Origin: Brevibacterium pigmentatum | GTDB lineage: Bacteria > Actinomycetota > Actinomycetes > Actinomycetales > Brevibacteriaceae | NCBI RefSeq assembly: GCF_011617465.1 | Contig: NZ_CP050153.1 | Span: forward strand, 3,472,001 to 3,536,000 | Reading direction: 5' to 3' | Length of the DNA: 64,000 nucleotides | Shown: piece after piece, positions 60,342-64,000 of the stretch | How positions within the stretch are numbered: position 1 is the first letter of the stretch | Layout of the letters: each line of letters opens with the position of its first letter | The notes under the pieces: generated by a model | Databases searched by the model: none | The model's input: the letters and a program-made list of their open reading frames with translations, nothing else | What the model was told of the DNA's origin: nothing | Translations under genes and position numbers: made by a program

Positions 60342-61703
60342 ATGAAGGACACAACGACGTCGTCCAAATGGAAGGCCACGGTCGCCGTGGCTATGTCGAA
60401 CTACATCGAAGCCGGTTCGATCATCGCAATCGCCACGAGCATCAGCCTGTGGCAGACCGAATTCGGCCTCGACAGCATGGCCGTCGGCCTGCTGTCCGCC
60501 TTGAGCGCCAACGCCTTCGGTGCCGCGATCGGTGCGGCGATCGGCGGTCCGCTCTGTGACCGCTATGGTCGGAAGTTCATCTACACCTACGACCTGCTCC
60601 TGTACATGTTCGGCACGCTGTTCGCGATCTTCGCGTTCAACTTCGCCTCCCTGCTGATCGGCTTCGTCCTCACCGGCATCGCCGTCGGTGCCGGCGTCAC
60701 CGCCGCTTGGACCTATATCGCCGAGGAGGCCCCAGACGGCCGTCGCGCCGGCCACGTCGGAGTGGCCCAGTTGGCTTGGTCGATCGGACCGATGATCGGC
60801 TTCCTCCTCGCCGCACTGCTCGAACCTATGGGCCTGCTCGGCTCCCGCATCATCTTCGCCCACCTCTTCGTCATCGCCTTCATCACCTGGTGGGTCCGCC
60901 GCGGACTGAGCGAATCGCGTCGCTGGACCGAGAAGCAGGCCAACCCGAACACCGTGGGCACCTACCGCGGAATCTTCGAGATGTTCACCAAGAAGAAGAA
61001 CATCACCGCACTCCTCTTCCTCATCGGCGTCTACGGCCTGTGGAACACGGTGGCCGGTCAGGCCGGAATCTTCCAGCCCCGCATCTACGAAGCCACCGGA
61101 CTCACCGACGCTCGCTCCCAGTACCTGCTGCAGGTCCTCGTCTGGGGTCTGACCAGCGCCGCGACGTTCTTCGGCTTCATGCGCTACGGCGATAAGGTCT
61201 CCCGTCGCTGGCTCTACGGCTTCGGCGCCGGCCTCGGCGTCATCGCTTGGGCCGTGCTCATCTGGGGACCGGCAGGTTGGTTCTCTCTGCTCGTCTTCGC
61301 CATCGGCTGGGGTATCTCGTCCGGCCTGGGCGCTCAGGCCTTCTACGGACTGTGGGCCGCCGAGCTCTTCGCCACCCGCTACCGCGCCTCTGCTCAGGGC
61401 TTCATGTTCATGATCGTGCGCGTCATGGTCGGCGTCCTGTCCCTGTGGTTCCCGCTCATGCTGGAGAAGACCGGCATCCACGGAGTCGGCTTCCTCATTG
61501 TCGGACTCCTCGTCGCCGCCCTGCTCATCGGCATGATCTGGGCACCGAACACCCAGAACAAGACCCTCGAGGAGATCGAGATCGAACGCTACGGTCGACT
61601 CCTCGATGCCGATCACGCCACCGAGGTGGCCGCGGGCAATATCCGCACCGACGGATCCGCGGCGTCCGGTTCGACCGATTCCACCGCAGTCAGGGAACGC
61701 TGA
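60342..61703 (+). CDS. MFS sugar transporter, probable rhamnose uptake
   Basis: The 453-residue protein has 12 membrane helices with sugar-porter motifs: GGPLCDRYGRKFIYTYDLLL between helices 2 and 3, and WWVRRGLSESRRWTEKQANP at the end of the first half. It is the first gene of an operon with a rhamnose mutarotase and a rhamnose isomerase, so L-rhamnose is the likely substrate. A GGAGGAA site precedes the ATG. The C-terminal ~30 residues are polar. Confidence 0.88.
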   Translation: MKDTTTSSKWKATVAVAMSNYIEAGSIIAIATSISLWQTEFGLDSMAVGLLSALSANAFGAAIGAAIGGPLCDRYGRKFIYTYDLLLYMFGTLFAIFAFNFASLLIGFVLTGIAVGAGVTAAWTYIAEEAPDGRRAGHVGVAQLAWSIGPMIGFLLAALLEPMGLLGSRIIFAHLFVIAFITWWVRRGLSESRRWTEKQANPNTVGTYRGIFEMFTKKKNITALLFLIGVYGLWNTVAGQAGIFQPRIYEATGLTDARSQYLLQVLVWGLTSAATFFGFMRYGDKVSRRWLYGFGAGLGVIAWAVLIWGPAGWFSLLVFAIGWGISSGLGAQAFYGLWAAELFATRYRASAQGFMFMIVRVMVGVLSLWFPLMLEKTGIHGVGFLIVGLLVAALLIGMIWAPNTQNKTLEEIEIERYGRLLDADHATEVAAGNIRTDGSAASGSTDSTAVRER

Positions 61704-61704
61704 G

Positions 61705-62067
61705 ATGGAGCGGGTGTGTTTCCGCATGCAGGTCGATCCTGCGCGCCTCGATGAGTACGTCGCGGCCCACCGGGCCGTATGGCCGGACATGCTCGAGGCC
61801 CTCGAATCCACCGGCTGGCGCAACTACTCCCTGTTCGCGGATCCGACCGGCATGGTCATCGGCTATCTCGAAACGGACGACTACGAAGCAGCCCAGAAGG
61901 GTATGGAGCTCACCGAGATCAACGCCGCCTGGCAGAAGTCGATGTCTCCGTTCTTCGCCGAAGGCGGCTCGTTCGACGCGGGCCCCGAACGGCTGCGCGA
62001 GGTATTCCACCTCGAGGACCAGCTGGCCCAGCTCTCTGCCCCACATTCAGCACCACCGCAACAGTAA
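61705..62067 (+). CDS. rhaM: L-rhamnose mutarotase
   Basis: The 120-residue protein reads MERVCFRMQVDPARLDEYVA, then HRAVWPDMLEALESTGWRNY and SLFADPTGMVIGYLETDDYE, with the conserved His, Trp and Tyr of L-rhamnose mutarotase (DUF718/RhaM). It interconverts the alpha and beta anomers of L-rhamnose. It starts one base after the transporter stop codon, so the genes are coupled. Confidence 0.93.
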   Translation: MERVCFRMQVDPARLDEYVAAHRAVWPDMLEALESTGWRNYSLFADPTGMVIGYLETDDYEAAQKGMELTEINAAWQKSMSPFFAEGGSFDAGPERLREVFHLEDQLAQLSAPHSAPPQQ

Positions 62068-62082
62068 GGAACACCGACTCCC

Positions 62083-63252
62083 ATGAGCACTCGCCCCACC
62101 TTCGCCGACATCACCGACCAGCTCGCCGCACAGGAGATCGAATTGCCGTCCTGGGCGTTCGGCAACTCCGGCACCCGGTTCAAGGTCTTCGGCACCCCGG
62201 GCACTCCGCGTGATCCATTCGAGAAGATCGCCGATGCCGCGAAGGTCCACGAACTCACCGGACTCGCCCCACAGGTGGCGCTGCACATTCCGTGGGACCT
62301 CTGCGATTTCGACGAGTTGACTGCCCATGCCGCCGGCCTCGGAGTGCGGCTGGGCACCGTCAACTCGAACACCTTCCAGGACGATGACTATAAGTTCGGT
62401 GCCCTCACCCACGAGGACGAGCGCATCCGCACCAAGGCCATCGACGCTCATCTCGAATGCATCGACGTCATGGACCGCACGGGATCCAGGGACCTCAAGA
62501 TCTGGCTGGCCGAAGGATCGAACTATCCGGGTCAGGCGGATATGCGGGGGCGTCAGGACCGACTCCACGATTCGCTGTCGAAGATCTACGACCGCCTCGG
62601 CGAGGGACAGCGGATGGTGCTCGAATACAAGTTCTTCGAGCCCTCGTTCTACCACACGGACGTCCCCGACTGGGGCACGAGCTACACCCAGGTCGCAGCC
62701 CTCGGCGATAAGGCACTAGTCTGCCTCGACACCGGCCACCATGCCCCAGGCACGAACATCGAGTTCATCGTCATGCAGCTGCTGCGCCTCGGCAAGCTCG
62801 GGTCCTTCGACTTCAACTCCCGGTTCTACGCCGATGACGACCTCATGGTCGGTGCTGCCGATCCGTTCCAGCTCTTCCGGATCATCCACGAAGTGATCCG
62901 CGGAGGCGGTCTCAACAGCCCCGATATCGCGTTCATGCTCGACCAGTGCCACAACGTCGAGAACAAGATCGAAGGTCAGATCCGGTCGGTGCTCAATGTG
63001 CAGGAGATGACCGCCCGGGCTCTCCTCATCGACACCGAAGCGCTCACCAAGGCGCAGCGCGCAGGCGATGTCATCACCGCCAACGACATCTTTATGGATG
63101 CGTTCTACACCGACGTCCGCGGCGACCTCGCTGAGTGGCGGGCCTCCCGCGGACTGCCGGCCGATCCCATCCGCGCCTTCCGCGAATCCGGCTACCAGGA
63201 GCAGATCGCAGCCGACCGTGTCGGCGGCACCCAGGCCGGCTGGGGCGCCTGA
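62083..63252 (+). CDS. rhaI: L-rhamnose isomerase (RhaI type)
   Basis: The 389-residue TIM-barrel enzyme has VALHIPWDLCDFDELTAHAA, LGTVNSNTFQDDDYKFGALT, LKIWLAEGSNYPGQADMRGR and VLEYKFFEPSFYHTDVPDWG, with the metal-binding Glu, Asp and His residues of the Pseudomonas stutzeri type L-rhamnose isomerase. It converts L-rhamnose to L-rhamnulose. It starts 15 bp after rhaM and is followed by the aldolase/dehydrogenase gene, which supports rhamnose over other sugars handled by the family. Confidence 0.92.
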   Translation: MSTRPTFADITDQLAAQEIELPSWAFGNSGTRFKVFGTPGTPRDPFEKIADAAKVHELTGLAPQVALHIPWDLCDFDELTAHAAGLGVRLGTVNSNTFQDDDYKFGALTHEDERIRTKAIDAHLECIDVMDRTGSRDLKIWLAEGSNYPGQADMRGRQDRLHDSLSKIYDRLGEGQRMVLEYKFFEPSFYHTDVPDWGTSYTQVAALGDKALVCLDTGHHAPGTNIEFIVMQLLRLGKLGSFDFNSRFYADDDLMVGAADPFQLFRIIHEVIRGGGLNSPDIAFMLDQCHNVENKIEGQIRSVLNVQEMTARALLIDTEALTKAQRAGDVITANDIFMDAFYTDVRGDLAEWRASRGLPADPIRAFRESGYQEQIAADRVGGTQAGWGA

Positions 63253-63355
63253 GCCCGGAATCGGTGGGTGCCCCGACACCACAACACCCACGGTCCCTGC
63301 CCGCCCCACGGCATCACGCACTTCGAGACCCGCACAATCCTTTTCGAGGAGAACC

Positions 63356-64000
63356 ATGACCAACCCGACTGTCAACGACCTCATCACCCGCTCGAATTCG
63401 CTCGGCGCCGACCGTCGCAATACGAACTATGCCGGCGGCAACACCTCGGCCAAAGGCACCGACATCGACCCGGTGACCGGCGAAGACGTCGAACTCATGT
63501 GGGTCAAAGGCTCCGGCGGAGACCTCGGAACACTGACTCCCGAGGGACTCGCGGTCCTCCGCCTCGACCGGCTGCGGGCGATGGAGAACACCTACCCCGG
63601 TGTCGAACGCGAAGACGAGATGGTGGCTGCTTTCGACTACACCCTGCACGGCAAGGGCGGTGCAGCACCTTCGATCGACACCGCCATGCACGGACTCGTC
63701 GATGCCGCCCACGTCGACCACCTCCACCCGGATTCCGGAATCGCCATCGCCACCGCGACCGACGGTGAGGAACTGACGAAGACGATCTTCGACGGCTTGG
63801 TCGTCTGGGTGCCGTGGCGTCGCCCCGGTTTCCAGCTCGGCCTCGACATCGCAGCGATCAAGGCGGAGAACCCGCAGGCCATCGGCACCATCCTCGGTGG
63901 TCACGGGATCACGGCATGGGGAGCCACCTCGGCGGAGTCCGAAGCCAACTCACGGTGGATCATCGACACCGCGGCGGACTATATTGCCGAGCACGGTCGC
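63356..64000 (+). CDS. rhaD: Bifunctional rhamnulose-1-phosphate aldolase/dehydrogenase (3' end beyond window)
   Basis: The visible 215 residues show the class II aldolase domain: RNTNYAGGNTSAKGTDIDPV, then ELMWVKGSGGDLGTLTPEGL, and the zinc-binding histidines in HVDHLHPDSGIAIATATDGE and GGHGITAWGATS. The full protein in actinobacteria is usually ~680 residues, with a short-chain dehydrogenase domain after the aldolase. It should cleave rhamnulose-1-phosphate to dihydroxyacetone phosphate and lactaldehyde, which the second domain oxidises. A GAGGAGAA site precedes the ATG. The rhamnulokinase gene is expected beyond the window. Confidence 0.9.
   Translation, partial: MTNPTVNDLITRSNSLGADRRNTNYAGGNTSAKGTDIDPVTGEDVELMWVKGSGGDLGTLTPEGLAVLRLDRLRAMENTYPGVEREDEMVAAFDYTLHGKGGAAPSIDTAMHGLVDAAHVDHLHPDSGIAIATATDGEELTKTIFDGLVVWVPWRRPGFQLGLDIAAIKAENPQAIGTILGGHGITAWGATSAESEANSRWIIDTAADYIAEHGR

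Overview
The window is high-GC chromosomal DNA of an actinobacterium, most likely Brevibacterium or a close relative in the Micrococcales. The signs are a dnaK-grpE-dnaJ-hspR operon with HAIR-type HspR operators, DtxR/IdeR-type iron boxes, Zur boxes, a lysG/lysE pair, GTG starts and strong codon bias that produces long antisense shadow frames. The genus is inferred from gene content and style, not from a search. The left and right edges cut a DUF1206 membrane protein gene and a rhamnulose-phosphate aldolase/dehydrogenase gene.

Layout. 1-5.0 kb: DUF1206 protein and the heat-shock operon, read leftward from a promoter region with three HAIR-like sites. 5.2-6.2 kb: a decayed TnsA/TnsB-type transposase pair. 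6.3-9.5 kb: glutaminase, an iron-siderophore binding lipoprotein and a broken second copy facing away from it, each with an almost identical iron box. 9.6-13.7 kb: lactate dehydrogenase, lactate permease and their FadR-type regulator. 13.7-17.8 kb: a frameshifted RND-family transporter, bracketed by two copies of a near-perfect ~58-bp palindrome. 17.8-21.4 kb: a zinc-starvation group (G3E GTPase, Zur, a degenerate G3E homologue, cysteine-free ribosomal protein bL36) with two Zur boxes, then mobA. 21.6-30.9 kb: amidase, DUF998, a PEP mutase/isocitrate lyase family enzyme, a VOC protein, a RecQ helicase fused to a phosphoribosyltransferase-like tail, a small exporter with a TetR regulator, and lysG/lysE. 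31.1-40.0 kb: mostly membrane proteins (YhgE/Pip with an ABC-like ATPase, a duplicated TDT transporter, duplicated DUF805 proteins, an MFS transporter) plus a MarR regulator. 40.2-44.1 kb: an FMN riboswitch and ribD-ribE-ribBA-ribH. 44.3-46.0 kb: poxB. 46.3-58.0 kb: a leftward block of mmcQ/yjbR-like gene, a large SF2 helicase with a predicted membrane hairpin, a complete type I Wadjet system (jetA-B-C-D, each overlapping the next by 4 nt), and an MFS gene that overlaps jetD. 58.0-64.0 kb: asparaginase, then a LacI regulator and a rhamnose catabolic operon.

How the genes work together. Wadjet (MukBEF-like SMC complex plus a Toprim nuclease) is known to cleave circular plasmid DNA. The adjoining membrane-hairpin helicase and the translationally coupled MFS gene are the best candidates here for undescribed associated functions. 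The zinc group, the iron-uptake pair, the lactate operon, the riboflavin operon and the rhamnose operon each have a regulator or cis site visible next to them.

No tRNA, rRNA or CRISPR array was recognised. Several long perfect palindromes lie mainly between convergent genes and probably act as bidirectional terminators.
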